Shown: positions 23,228-34,919 of the stretch, in pieces
Layout of the letters: the number at the start of each line of letters is the position of its first letter
Numbering within the stretch: position 1 is the first letter of the stretch
From: Trema orientale
Taxonomy: Eukaryota > Streptophyta > Magnoliopsida > Rosales > Cannabaceae
Assembly (NCBI GenBank): GCA_002914845.1
Contig: JXTC01000023.1
Coordinates: forward strand, 126,133 to 190,132
DNA length: 64,000 nt
Reading direction: 5' to 3'
Notes under the pieces: generated by a model
What the model was told of the DNA's origin: nothing
Database searches by the model: none
Seen by the model: the letters and a program-made list of their open reading frames with translations, nothing else
Position numbers and translations under genes: made by a program

Positions 23228-26200
23228 GAAAATTGCGGCAAAAGTTCCAATTCTTAGTTGAAATTTACACTTTAATATCCAATCTTTTTTTTTTACGGCA
23301 ATAATACCTTCCGTCTAATTTCTGTAGCAATCATCAAATTTTTCCATTAACTGTCACAAAATGGTGCACGTGTCGACATCTGAGTTTTTAGACCATTAAA
23401 AGTCGTTTAAAAATTATAGAAAAATACAAAAATGAAATAAAAATAAAATTAAAGTAAAAAGTCCGTTAAAAAGAGTATAAAAAGGTTAAAAAACCCAAAA
23501 ATTTATTTATCGTCTTCACTTTCCTTCTCTCTCTCTGTTTTGACTGGTTCTTGTCCATAATCCGCAATTAATGACTGCAAATTGCTAAAATTTTGAGGAG
23601 TTCTTGTGGAAAAGATGGAGCATCGACATCAACCTGGTAAGTATTTTTCGGTTGATTATGGGGTTCTTATTGCACCTTTTTTTTTTTTTTTTTTTCAGTT
23701 TTTTGTGCGAAAATCGAGTGGGTGAGTGTTACTCGAACTTGGGGCTTTTGTATGTTTAGGGTTTGTAACTGACATTGTGAAGGATTTCCTGCTTTTATAG
23801 TTGATGAAAGGTACTGTGTTTTTGGGTTTGGAACCCATGTGCGTGGAGTCTGTTTTGTTGTCTTTTTCGAGGGACCACTACTTCTTCTTTTACTGTTATG
23901 GGGTCGACATTTACTTTGATGAGGGTGGGTTAATGGGAATCTAGTTTACTATTAGCTAGTGGGTTTATTTTATTGCTTAATTTATTGTTTGGTGGGTGTT
24001 TAGTAGTTGACAATAATTACTTTTAAATTTGGCAGATGAGTCTTCTACATTATTCACAGTCAAACTGCACCACGGTGAAGATTTCTTCACGCCTTATGGG
24101 AATAAAAGGTACGAGATAGGAAGTGTTGCAATATTTGATAATTGCGACATGGATTACTTCAGCAAATTTAGTTTGGAAAATATGGCTTTGCATTTGAATT
24201 ACACAATGCCATTTGGGTTTTTGTGGAAGCCAAAGGATAGGGTATTAAAATATGGAAAAATGTTAGTAAGTGACAAGGAAGTTATGGAAATGATAGAAGA
24301 GTTGGTGAGGCGTAAGTATAGGGAGGCAGAAGTGTTCTTGGTGATGCCTGAGAAGGTAATGGGATTGGAATGGAGGGAAGACAGTGATGCAATTAAACAT
24401 AATCCAGGACCTGAACCCTTAAAGAGATATATTATTGAAGAACAAGCTGAGGATGCAGACATTCAAGGGTTGAAAGTGGTTAAATCACAATCCCAAAATC
24501 AGCACTCATATACTGACCTTGGACCTGAAGCAAAAATTGGTACAGAGGAAGAAAGTACCAGACGAACACGTAAGCGTAGACAAGAACCCCATAGATCCTC
24601 CCCACAACCACCAACTGAGAGAAGATAACAATCCACCCCACAACCAGCAAATGAAGCAGAACATGTTCCACCACAACCACCAAATGACCCCGGACCACAA
24701 TCATCCCCACAACCAGCAACTAAACCAGATAATATTCCACCACAACCACCAAATGCTCCTACTAACTCTGATCCATATATACCAACCTCACCTCATTTCC
24801 CAGACAGCACACAACAAAGCCAATATGAGGGAGTATTCGAGGATGTATACGACTATGATCCTATTGTTGAGGATTTATTAGCAGGTGGAAGCAGAAACCA
24901 CACTCAGAATGAAGCTCCAGTGAATGAACCTGCAGAGAATGAAGATCCAGTGAATGAACCTACAGAAAATGAAGAAGACTTTGAGTTTGTTCAGGAAGAA
25001 TATGCTCAGGATGATGAGGGGGAAAGGAATATGGATCATCAACTTGATCCAAGTAGTTGGTGGGGATCAGTTACTCAGTTATGTGAAGAAGATGATGCTG
25101 GTAGTGAGGGTGGGATTGAATCTGAGCAAGATCTACAAAGCTTGAGTGAAGGTGATGGTCGTAATGATACAATCAGGAAGAGCAAGCAGTTCAATGCCAA
25201 TACTAGTTATGAGAATTTTAAATTCACCTTGGGAATGGAGTTTGTATCAATAGACCTCATTAGAATAGCTATCAAGTAGTACTTTATGTCTGTAGACAAA
25301 GAGTACATATATGTGCAGAACACCTCAGAGAAGATAAGAGTTAAATGCAAAACAGAACAATGCCCTTGGGTTTTGTATACACATATCAGTAGGGTTGACA
25401 ACAAGACATTTAGAGTGAATACTTTAAAGGATGAGCATGATTGTGGGCTAGTTTTCAATAGCAAGCACGTGGACAGCACATGGTTGGCCAAGCATTTCCT
25501 TGAGCAGTTCAGAGTAAACCCTACTATATCTTATAAGACTTTCCATGAGATGACTGCAGCCACCAAATTCTCAGAGGTCTCACCTTGGCCATTTTATAGG
25601 GCTAAGGCCAAAGCAATTACTATGCTAGAGGAGTCTGTTAGGGAGCAGTGTGCCATTCTAGAGGATTACTACAAACAGATTTTGGCTACAAACCCTGGTC
25701 GTACAGCCCTTTTGAAGACAAAGTTGGTTAATGACAAAAGGTTATTCGAGAGAGTCTACATATGCTTGAAGGCATGCAAAGAAGGATTCAAGCTCGGATG
25801 CAGGCCCTTGCTTGGCTTAGATGGTTTTTTTTTGAAAGGATATTGCAAAGGGATATTGTTGACAGCAGTGGGCATTGATGGAGACAATTCTAAATTCCCT
25901 ATTGCATATGCAATAGTGGAGAAGGAGAACACAGAGATATGGAAGTGGTTTCTCCAATTATTGAGGGAGGACTTGGAGATAGGTAATCCAGGAAGATATA
26001 CAATGATGAGTGATAGACAGAAAGGGCTAGAAACAGCTCTTGAGACCCATTTTAGAGGTGCTGAAATCAGATTTTGTGTTAGGCATTTACATGCTAACTT
26101 CAAGAAACAACACCCAGGTTTACTGTTAAAGCAAATGTTATGGGCAACTGCCAGGGCAACAACAAATGAAGAATGGATAAGGAGAATGAATGAGTTAAAG

Positions 26201-27430
26201 GCAGTTGATGAGAGGGCTCATGCATGGCTCAGTGCAAAGAAACCGAGTGAATGGATAAGGTCAGCTTTTTCTGAGGGAGTGAAATGTGATATTCTGTTAA
26301 ACAATATATCTGAGAGTTTTAATTCATCTATCTTAGATGCCAGAGATAAAGCCATTGTGGCTTTGTTGGAGAAAATCAGATTCTGGTTGATGTGAGATTT
26401 TGCAAAAAAAGGGAAAGTGTGGAGAAATGGAACAAACCTGTTGAGAAAAGAATTCTAAAGGTTATTGAAGACAACAAAGCAATCGGAAAGTGTTGTATAA
26501 CAACCAGAGCTGCAGCTAGGAAGTTCTAGGTTACCTATAAAAACAATGAGGTTTTTGTGGTTAACTTGGATACCAAAATGTACACCTGTAGGAGGTTCCA
26601 GCTGACAGGAATCCCTTGTGGCCATGCAATTGCAAGCATTTGGAGTATGGGGCTGGACATTATGGACTATGTCCATGACTACTACAAAAAAGAATTTTTT
26701 GTTAAGGCTTATGCATGTGTGGTTGAACCAATGCCTAGCCCAGACAAATGGCCTCAAACAGGGCTGAATCTAATATCTTCTCCAACTGAACATAATTTAC
26801 CAGGCAGGCCAAAAAAATCAAGGAGAAGAGAAGCAGATGAACCACCTGCTGGTGCAACCAAACTGAAAAAAACTGGCCAAGTAACCCATTGCACCAACTG
26901 CAGACAGAGAGGCCATTTCAGGTCCACTTGTGAGAATGAAACATTTATAGAGGTATGAATATATTAGTTTCAGTTTTGTAGGTTCCTCAGTTTTTATATA
27001 CATCTTGAAGCCAATTCTGTGTTGGATTTTTGCAGGCCCCTGTTCAAAAGAAGAAAGGTCGTCCACCTAAGAAAAACTCTACTGATGAGACAATCAAGAG
27101 AAGAGAAAAGCGACAAAGGCAGAAAGCCAGAAAAACTGCTGCAAACTCCAGTGCTCCAACAGCAGCAAACATGAACTGAAATGGAAGTTACTTAGAATGG
27201 CCATTTATATTTGACCATTAGGGATGTACTGTAAAAAACTGTATCAAGTTTTGGAGATGCACATAAATAACATAGTTGTAGCTTTTGGTGATAGTTTTTT
27301 TGGATTGTTATTGCTGCTGCAGGAACTAGATGTTAGAACTAGGTGCAAGAACTTTATACCTCGTCTGGTATTTTACAATATACATGACTTATGTAATATT
27401 TTTGAGACATAAATGATCATTCTATACAAA
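23228..27430 (+). mobile_element. Mutator-like (MULE) autonomous-type element, decayed
   Basis: The transposase relic at 23615-27179 is preceded by a MULE-like terminal stretch starting GGAAAATTGCGGCAAAAG at 23228. I could not find the complementary right terminus after the transposase, so the 3' edge (about 27430) is a guess and the right end may be deleted or diverged. No target duplication could be tested. Confidence 0.6.
23615..27179 (+). pseudogene. MURA-like Mutator transposase, nearly intact but disabled
   Basis: Three exons can be read: 23615-23636, 24036-26952 and 27035-27179, with good splice sites. The N-terminal part (24036-24250) is the PB1-like domain of plant MULE proteins. 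An acidic Asn/Pro/Glu-rich linker with QPPN-type repeats follows. The MULE DDE core starts in the 25286 frame, with LGLDGFFLKGYCKG (first Asp at 25820) and MMSDRQKGLE (second Asp at 26012). A SWIM-type finger, TCRRFQLTGIPCGHA, lies near 26590, where the usual first Cys is Tyr. A knuckle CTNCRQRGHFRSTC (about 26893-26934) and a basic tail close the protein. Disabling changes are TAA at 24626, TAG at 25277, a one-base shift near 26393 and TAG at 26527. Confidence 0.9.
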
Positions 27431-28053
27431 ATCAATTTGCCGTTTTGCTTATACCATGTTCTGTTTTAACAATCATTCTCATATTCAAAATTTACCTACA
27501 ATGCTACTCTAAATTTATTCTCCATTAGCGAAAAAGAGAGAGAGAGAGAATATAAATAGTTTTTTGACTCATTCAAATTTAACATTCTCTTAAAACTTAT
27601 AAGTATGGAAATGCGGACCTCTCGGTTTCAAAATTTTGTAATAGTAAATACTAGTATACTACCATTATTTTTTTAAAATATTTTGTTTCTAAGATTGTTT
27701 GCTGATCACATGTGCATTCTCTTCGTGATGCCGAAAGAGGAATTTTTATTTTATTTTATTTATTTTTTGTGTAAAGAACCGAATCCTTTCATGTTTGTAC
27801 TCTAGAAATTCTCGTCCTCTTCCTGTCTTCTTTTTTTGAAGAAAGGAAGAATCAATACGTTAAGATGAAGTGTTTTCCTGTTGATATATTTATAATAAAT
27901 GACCTTTTAATAGAAAAGGCATTAGTTAATAAGTATGTATAGTGGTGGAAATTAGCGGAGCTACCGTACTGATTAGATATATTACGGTGACCGTAATTAG
28001 CACACTCTCTCCCTCTCCCTCTCTCTCTCTCTTTGAAAATGTAAATGTAATTA
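27431..28053. other. Intergenic, nothing recognised
   Basis: AT-rich DNA with short GA and CT runs (about 27533-27550 and 28004-28032). No gene is supported. Confidence 0.5.
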
Positions 28054-28243
28054 CAATAATGATAGGCACATCAAAATTTTGCACCAAATATTCACACCAA
28101 ATGATGTGACAAGCATTTCAACCACTTTTTATTTTAGAGTGAGACCACACCATTGAAAATTGTAAGACTGAAAGTGATGCCACATCATTGGTGTAATTTT
28201 TTAGTGTATAATTTTAGTATTCCTATCATTACTATCATTACTG
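28054..28243. mobile_element. 190-bp MITE with a 10-bp target duplication
   Basis: The left end CAATAATGATAGG and the reverse complement of the right end CAGTAATGATAG form inverted termini. They continue inward with shared AAAATT..CAC and ACACCAATGATGTG text for about 60 bp. A perfect 10-bp direct repeat, AATGTAATTA, lies at 28044-28053 and 28244-28253. The duplication length points to the Mutator superfamily, although the TIR resembles none I can name. Non-coding. Confidence 0.8.
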
Positions 28244-28253
28244 AATGTAATTA

Positions 28254-29160
28254 AGATACTTTTTATGCTCCTAAAAAATACAAAGAATCATATAAATTGA
28301 TTTGACTTTATTTATTATTATGATATATTTTATTAATTTTCCAAACTATGAAGAGCGTCTCAACATGGCCCAAATTATTAGAAGCTTTAAATTTGCCCTC
28401 TTAAAACACTGAAGTTTCATTCTGTCAGGCAAACAGGCGAAAAATGATAAATATCATTTTACTGATTTTAGTCTTAAATACTCATGTGACTTTTCACACA
28501 CACTAAAAAAGTTATGACATGTCGTTTTCCACTGTTTGTCAAACAAAAATGATGATTTTTGCAGTTTGAAGGTAATAAACAAAAATATGATTTTTGTAGT
28601 TTGAAAGATAAGTTGAAACTTGAAACTTTACTAATTCGGATAAATGCATATTAAGGCATTCTAAATAATGTGGGCTAAAATATGAAATGAACCCTTGCGA
28701 TAATTGATAAGGTAATGAAAGTACCAAGCTTGATAAGCTGAATCATGAATGAGTTGAGTCAGCAATCATTTCATGGCAGTTAGTTAAAGCCACATGATGC
28801 CCACTTTTACGTCATTAATTAGCTTATAGACTTTATAACCTTGAGCTGTACGTTCCAAGATTAAATTTATTCACCAAAGGATCACACATCTAAAACGTGT
28901 ACATATGATGACATTTTGTAAAATAACAAGATGAGATATGTTCTTTTTAACAATTTGAACGATAATAATACAACAGTAACAATTTGTAATAATAGACCAA
29001 ACACAAGCAAACAAACATGCACGTATACATCATGCAAGCAACAGTCACCACCTAAGAACATGCATATGCATAAAGGTCGTGGTGAATTAACCAGTGCTGC
29101 AACTTATTCCGCATTGAACAATGGCTATGCCTAAAAGAAACACACAGTTTAATTATGTGT
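28254..29160. other. Intergenic, downstream of the glycine-rich gene
   Basis: No gene is seen. The part next to 29161 would hold the 3' UTR of the minus-strand glycine-rich gene. No clear polyadenylation signal stands out. Confidence 0.4.
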
Positions 29161-29784
29161 TCATGGAGAAAAATCATCAGCATCTCCACCACCATATCCG
29201 GACCCATATCCCTCCCCATAACCCGACCCGCTACCATTGCCTGAACCATTTCCGGAACCACCACCACCACCACCGCCTCCGCCGCCTCCACCTCCTCCAC
29301 CGCCGCCACCTTTACCGCCTCCACTTCCATATCCGCTCCCACTTCCGTATCCCGAGCCATAACCTGACCCACCTCCTATTCCGGAGCCTCCACCTCCACC
29401 TCCTCCTCGCCCCCCACCGCCTCCTCCACCACCTCCATTACCACCACCACTTCCATATCCTGAACCACTACCATATCCTGACCCATACCCACTACCCGAC
29501 CCACCACTACCTCCTCCACTGCCGCCGCCACCGCCACCTCCTCCTCCACCACCTCCACCTTTTCCTCCCCCGCTACCATATCCCGAACCACTCCCGGAAC
29601 CATACCCCGAGCCAGAACCCAAACCCGACCCAATGGCCGAACCACCACCGCCTCCGCTTCCGCCACCTCCGCCTCCGCCACCACCTCTACCTATAGTTGC
29701 CTTTAATGTTCTAGCAGCTAGCGAGAGGTCGACAAGAAGCAAAATGATCAAGAATGTTGCACCAATCACCTTAGTGCTAGCCAT
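29161..29784 (-). CDS. Secreted glycine-rich (cell-wall type) protein
   Basis: A single uninterrupted frame of 207 residues starting MASTKVIGATFL. Residues 1-23 form a signal peptide: a positive residue, a hydrophobic core (ATFLIILLLVDLSL) and a probable cut after SLAA. A short RTLKATIGR linker is followed by about 165 residues of glycine in runs, alternating with GSGYGS/GSGSGYGSGGG blocks and a few Lys, Asn and Ile. It ends GGGDADDFSP. Such proteins are exported and thought to strengthen cell walls, the spaced tyrosines perhaps being cross-linked; that role is inferred from the family. The codons are GGN-rich, so the opposite strand shows spurious His/Pro-rich frames. A TATA box lies about 155 nt upstream. 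No intron is seen. Confidence 0.9.
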   Translation of the reverse strand: MASTKVIGATFLIILLLVDLSLAARTLKATIGRGGGGGGGGGSGGGGGSAIGSGLGSGSGYGSGSGSGYGSGGGKGGGGGGGGGGGGGSGGGSGGSGSGYGSGYGSGSGYGSGGGNGGGGGGGGGRGGGGGGGSGIGGGSGYGSGYGSGSGYGSGGGKGGGGGGGGGGGGGGGGGGSGNGSGNGSGSGYGEGYGSGYGGGDADDFSP

Positions 29785-29937
29785 TTTTTCAAACTTTGGA
29801 TTAATTAATTTAATGTGGCCTAGCTAGCTTGCCGAAGATAAATAAATGGAAGATTATGTGAACTTGCTCTAGCCAGTATTGTGTATACTAAATATTTTAA
29901 CTTGTGGGGTGAACAAAAAGTTTAAGGTAAAGGTCTC

Positions 29938-29945
29938 TATTTATA
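29938..29945 (-). promoter_or_regulatory. TATA box of the glycine-rich gene
   Basis: The minus strand reads CCTATAAATAGAG, an optimal plant TATA box, 154 nt before the start codon. It would place transcription start near 29910 and give a leader of about 125 nt. Confidence 0.75.
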
Positions 29946-29959
29946 GGCCATTCTGAAGC

Positions 29960-31227
29960 TAATAAGGTTCCAAACTCATTACTTTGATTTCGTTACAACT
30001 TTCTAGTAGCTTCCCTTTTGTGGCTTATAATATATAATTATAATGCTAGAACATGACACGAAATTGGGAACGTGTTTATGGGTTTTTTGGTTAGTGGCGT
30101 GACATAGTGGTGGGGAGGAAGGTGATACTGACGGTGGTGGTGTTGTGGGTGATGATGGGATTGTTTGTTCAAATCCCATCTTTCTTGTCTTCATATGAAA
30201 TTCCATGATCTCCTTCTCCTATAGGATTAAAGTGTTTCTTCCACTTTTGACTTCGAACAATATTTCTTTATATTTAGACTTTGTAGTGTTACTATCAAAT
30301 TTCGGCCTATGAGATGTGTTCACATTCTTAGTGATCATTTTCATTAATTTGAAGATAATTATTCATAATACATATAATAGCACTTCTTGTGGCTGTAGGT
30401 GTTACAATTGTCTACTTATTATTATCATCATTAATCTTAAGGATGTTTTCGTGGGTGATTTAATCGTATATATGCTACATTTGAGTGAGTTGATTCAATT
30501 TTCATGCAACATTTGTATGTGTGGTTATATGTGTTACAATTGTCTGCTTAAGCAACAATTTTTGCTTTTATGTGGTTTACATGCGTGCTCAATAACCATC
30601 ACGCGAATCGGCCGATATGATATGTTATTATATTACATGATAACGGTATTATTAATATCTTTTCAGTAGACTCATTTACATAATATATGACGTTCTTTTT
30701 TCATTTGGGTAATTATATATCGGAGGAAAGTGGTCTAAGTCTTAACTAGTCTATTTGGGGATTTACATTTTTTAGGTGCACTATTGTTACTATTATTATT
30801 TTTTGGAAAGAGAGGAACATTAATTAGTATTGAAGTTGAATTCCAAAGAATGAATTAGACCACTATTTAATCCAACAACCCAAATTTCAAGTGATGATAC
30901 TTCTGAGGTGTGCTTCTTGTTGTGCTAGCAAAAGTAGACAGTTTAATTAGAGATCTACTCCTTTTTCTTTTCCTTTTTTCCCACGGAATATTAAGTTCAG
31001 ATCTTCCAAGCTTAAGCATTATGGTAGTTGGCGCCTTGCATTATTCTTTGACAATAAATTCCGGATCAACAAATTATCCTAAACAAATAATTAAACCAAT
31101 AAACCAACTAAATAAATTAGTCTAACAAAAAGGCCCTTATAGAGCAAACACACGTATCAAAGCTCTTATGGCGTTAGCCTTTCCAATAATAATGCTCCGG
31201 AAGACCCTACAATTAAAAATAAGTAAA
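29960..31227. other. Intergenic, upstream of the glycine-rich gene
   Basis: No gene is supported. A phrase TGTTACAATTGTCTACTTA near 30403 recurs near 30532 with one change, a short direct repeat about 130 bp apart. A TTCAAATCCC box-B-like motif lies near 30167 (see rejected items). Confidence 0.4.
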
Positions 31228-31466
31228 TAAAAACTCTAGGTATTTTTTTTTTTATCTATGCATAGGTATCAATTAGGCCAATGAAAAATTTTTTTGCACA
31301 TTTTTTTATATTAAAAAGTAGGAGAGAGAAAAAGCATTAATGATGCACGTCTTTTCATGTATCTCATTTTAGCCGTTAGATCATTGTTAGATGATGATCC
31401 AATTACTAGAAAAAAAATACCTACACATAGATAAAAAAAAAAAAAAAACCTATCGAATTAGCAACC
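31228..31466. mobile_element. MITE family A, copy 1
   Basis: The ends carry CTAGGTATTTTTTTTTTATC on the left and, reverse-complemented, TAGGTTTTTTTTTTT on the right. Next to them is the short palindromic ATGCATAGGTA, and inside lies the shared core with TTAGCCGTTAGATCA and a GAGAGAGAAA stretch. It matches the copies at 36822, 38988 and 49522. The flanks are TA-rich. Confidence 0.7.
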
Positions 31467-32571
31467 ATATATATATAGATCAGTCTCACCTACCCAAAAA
31501 TATATTCCGTTTTCCTTTCCAAATCAATTCTCACGAAGTTAGTGGAGCTAGCTAGCTATACCTTTGTCTTTCTTCAAATGTACGTTTTGTAGTGACAAAT
31601 GGCAAATTTTGGATTACTCTCTGTACTTGGTGATATTGGCGGGGTATGCCCCAATTTAAAGGACACTAGCTTGCATGCACTTTGGTCCCTCTTAATCATA
31701 ACCTGCAAAACCGCATGGCCGCTGCTGTTGTCTTTCTTTGACTCTATATTCAAAACCATAAAATATTTATACATATATATCCTCAAAAGCAGTTAAACAA
31801 AATTTGATTGCGTGTTTAATTATTAGTTAGTAGATTAGATGTAAATATTTGACTATATTAACGATAATGCTAATCAAGATATATATATCTTAAAAGTGGT
31901 TTGGTGGTATATATACGGAGGTTTAAGATAGAGTCAATTATTAATAATGATTATTACATTATTAACTATTGAGAGTAAGTATCCGGGGTGATTCGTTGAT
32001 AAATTCATTTGATCTTGTACCTCAACAAGTTGAGACCAGCTCAAGTCCAACTCTTAAACATTCCAACATATGACACGTACACGTACACTAGGCGAGAGCT
32101 TCAACCACAATATTACGTATTTTTGGTTCCTAATATCTCACTATGCATATTGCAATGTGAGACTCTACAAAATCGATAATATAAAATTCAAATAAAAGTT
32201 TTATTCTTTTGTTTATGTATTCCAAAAATGAACTAATTATCATTAGAATAGTCAGACTAGGACAGATTATTAATCGCTGAATTAATTACAATTAATCAAT
32301 GATAATTGATAATGCCAATCAAGAGAAATCTTAAAAGTGGTTCCATGTGTCAATGATTAAGTTGGGGTAAACTAACCTATACTTATATTAAGAGAAAGTA
32401 TCACTTGATTCGCCGATATAGTTTCTTGATTTTGCAATATATAAGTTGAGATCTCTACGTCCTACTTTGTTTTTTAATGGCCTAATCATGGATCAACTCC
32501 ACTAATTTTTTTTTTCCGAGTTGTAATTAAACACACCCATCTATGATAACAATTCTAACGAATTTGTGGCA
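31467..32571. other. Intergenic with a diverged direct repeat
   Basis: CTTAAAAGTGGTTTGGTGG near 31890 and CTTAAAAGTGGTTCCATGTG near 32330 are both followed, about 90 nt on, by similar AAGTAT..TTGATTCG..GATA text. These look like two old copies of a non-coding repeat. A third partial copy occurs near 38770-38830. No gene is seen. Confidence 0.4.
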
Positions 32572-32850
32572 GGGTGCAGATTCCTTGCTAGTGAATTAGC
32601 TAATTCCGATGAAGAATATCAGACGCTTGACTCATCTAGCGAGCCGATCCTTTCGGGCATACGTGCCCTAGAGAGCTATGCTCCCAACTAACCAAGCGAT
32701 AGAAGGGTGCGGGAGTCCTTGCGGATGGACTGGCTATTATCCGACGAAGAATTCTGGATGCCATGTTCTCCGTTGAGCCTATCCTTTCGGACATACGTAT
32801 CTTGAGAGCCATATGCCCCTAGTCAAACACGAATTGGTTAGGTGTAGAAT
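32572..32850 (+). repeat. Diverged ~132-bp tandem repeat before the LTR
   Basis: GGGTGCAGATTCCTTG (32572) pairs with GGGTGCGGGAGTCCTTG (about 32705). TCCTTTCGGGCATACGTG (about 32651) pairs with TCCTTTCGGACATACGTA (about 32780). There are two units plus the start of a third. Tandem repeats between the last coding exon and the polypurine tract are known in plant gypsy elements. Confidence 0.65.
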
Positions 32851-33117
32851 CTTCCCGGACGTTCTATACTTGGTACAATGTGATCCTATTCTGGCCAGCC
32901 AATTTCTACTTAATGATTGCTTCTATCTTTTATATGAAAATTCATGACATGTGATTATTTGACTACATGATGCAATTGACCATGCTTATCTGAAAATGTT
33001 ATGTGAATGCATATCACTTATATAACATAAAGAATTGCAGGAAAGAATAGAGGCAAAAGAAAGTCTTTTGTATCTACTCCTCTAGTCCGAGTAAACTCGT
33101 ACTGAGGAGTGGGGGGT

Positions 33118-33620
33118 TGATTGTTAGGGATAAAATTCGTATGGCTTATTTTATGGCCTATATGGGGCTTACAAAAGGTATTTATATTTTTATGGGGTCC
33201 CCTATTTTCAGAAAAGAGGTAATTATTATTTTTGAGTATCAGGTAATCACATTTCAAATCAGGCATTATCTGGTAAGTATCCTAATATGACTAGGTTACC
33301 GAAAAGATAATTATTAATTATCTAATTAATAGAGTTTTCTATTTATTAAATATCTCTTATTTGCCTATAAATACGTAGTCTTCTTCTTCATTCAGCATCT
33401 CCTTTTTTCTATTCTATTCTCTCTACACACGACTCCTACTAATCTTTTGCTCTTTTGCAAGGAAATCAGAACTACATCAGGGTTTGATCCCTGCAAAGGA
33501 TATGTAGACAGCTCTCATGAGCACAATCCAAAAATTAATCTAAACTATTTTTTCTGGATGTAAGATTGCAAGTGGTCATAGATCCTCTAATAAATTCAAT
33601 TGTAGAATTTGGCATCTACA
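33118..33620 (+). repeat. 3' LTR, 503 bp
   Basis: It starts TGATTGTTAGGGATAAAA right after a polypurine tract (GAGGAGTGGGGGG) and ends GGCATCTACA. A TATA box, CCTATAAATACG, lies near 33363, with a CT-rich transcribed start downstream. No 5' LTR is in view and no target duplication can be checked. The right edge is chosen for TG...CA symmetry. Confidence 0.6.
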
Positions 33621-34919
33621 GAACCTGTAACTAGGATTATTCTTTTGTTTATGTGTTCCCAAACGCTTATCATGCCGACTCCATCAAACACACCTGCATG
33701 AATTGTTTAATTAGATAGGAAAATGAAGAAGCCGGGGATCTAGTGAAAGACTCACGAAATTAGTTGGCTCTAACAGGGTTGTGTATGGATATCGATCCTT
33801 GAAATTCAGGGCTTTGACTTTATTAATAATATTAATTGTTGTTATTGCTATTGTTATTGTACCCACATGAGAAGTGTAACAAAGCGAAGCGAAGCAAGAA
33901 TGTTAGCTTGAGTAAAACAAGCATTTGTGAGAATCTAATATCCAAAAATTTAAGGGTTTCCTCTGCAGGTTCGAAGAGAATTTTATTTTGGTCCCTAAAT
34001 TTTAAAGTTCTTAGTTTCAGTCCTAAATTTTTATATTGTTTCATAGATTTAGGGCTTATATATTTATTTTTGGAGAAAAAGAAAAAAAATTCTAAGGAAT
34101 TCAATTTTTTTCTTATTTGGATTTAGAAAAAAAATATGTATTTTTTAGAGAAAATAATAGTTAGATTTGATGTCATTTTTTAGTATATAAAATTTTGACA
34201 AATTAAATATGAAAGAGAAAATTTCTAAAACCAAATTCTATAAAATTTTAGGAAAATATTTTTCCCTTTGTTTTTTCTCAACTTTTCCTCACAATTTTTT
34301 TTGGCCTGCATAGTTATTCGGCCAATATTAGGTCCAGAACTCAATCCCATTTTTTATAGCTAAATAACCCAAGTAAAGATCTATTAGAAGTTTGTACCAA
34401 AAATACCTTTATTGAACCATCACCTTACTTGAGTTTTAACATTTCGATCCTTAAGTCATTACAAATCCCATTCTAAAAGGAGAAATTCCATTAAACTTAA
34501 GTATTTGAAGAAAATACTCATTTGAGTTTGAGGAAAATCTAATTAATCTATCGGTCAACTTAATCTATAAGTCCTTATTCTCCTTAAAATAAGATATATA
34601 AATAGTTTAAATTTGAAAAATCCAAAGTTAATTTACAATTTCAACTCATGGCCCAAGTACTTCGAAATTTTGAAAATCTGCTCCTAAGGAGCTATAATGC
34701 CCGATTATATATTAAGTCCTCAAATAATAGTAAAATCACCCTCATATATATCCACTTAATAGATATAGCAAACTTGGCTAAATAATTAGACGCAGAGAAA
34801 GGAAGGGGATAAGATTATATAGACACCAAATAAGAAGTAGGAGTAAACTATAAGCATGAATCGAGTAATTTGTCTAGCTGACAAGATAACTATCTTCATC
34901 AAACAAACACCAGAAAGGA
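33621..34919. other. Intergenic, nothing recognised
   Basis: AT-rich DNA. Short frames occur on both strands but none resembles a protein family. Confidence 0.45.

Larger units (their letters stand above)
32572..33620 (+). mobile_element. 3' end of an LTR retrotransposon
   Basis: The order is a diverged tandem repeat (32572-32850), a purine-rich tract (33101-33116) and then an LTR (33118-33620). This is the arrangement expected of the 3' end of a + strand element. No coding region remains to the left, so the superfamily cannot be decided. Confidence 0.6.

Noticed and set aside
24519..24881. Separate small protein rich in His/Asn/Gln overlapping the MULE region
   Set aside because: It is an out-of-frame reading of the Pro/Asn-rich linker of the MURA relic. 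The transposase frame continues through this stretch after the TAA at 24626.
23615..27179. Functional domesticated (MUSTANG-like) gene
   Set aside because: Three in-frame stops and a frameshift lie inside the domains, so the reference sequence cannot encode the protein.
29121..29696. Long + strand open frame rich in His, Leu and Arg
   Set aside because: It is the exact antisense of the glycine-rich gene, whose GGN codons read as His/Pro/Arg codons in reverse. It has no signal peptide or family match.
30092..30180. Possible SINE with GTTCAAATCCC box B
   Set aside because: A lone box-B-like word without a matching box A at normal spacing, a tail or a flanking duplication is not enough.
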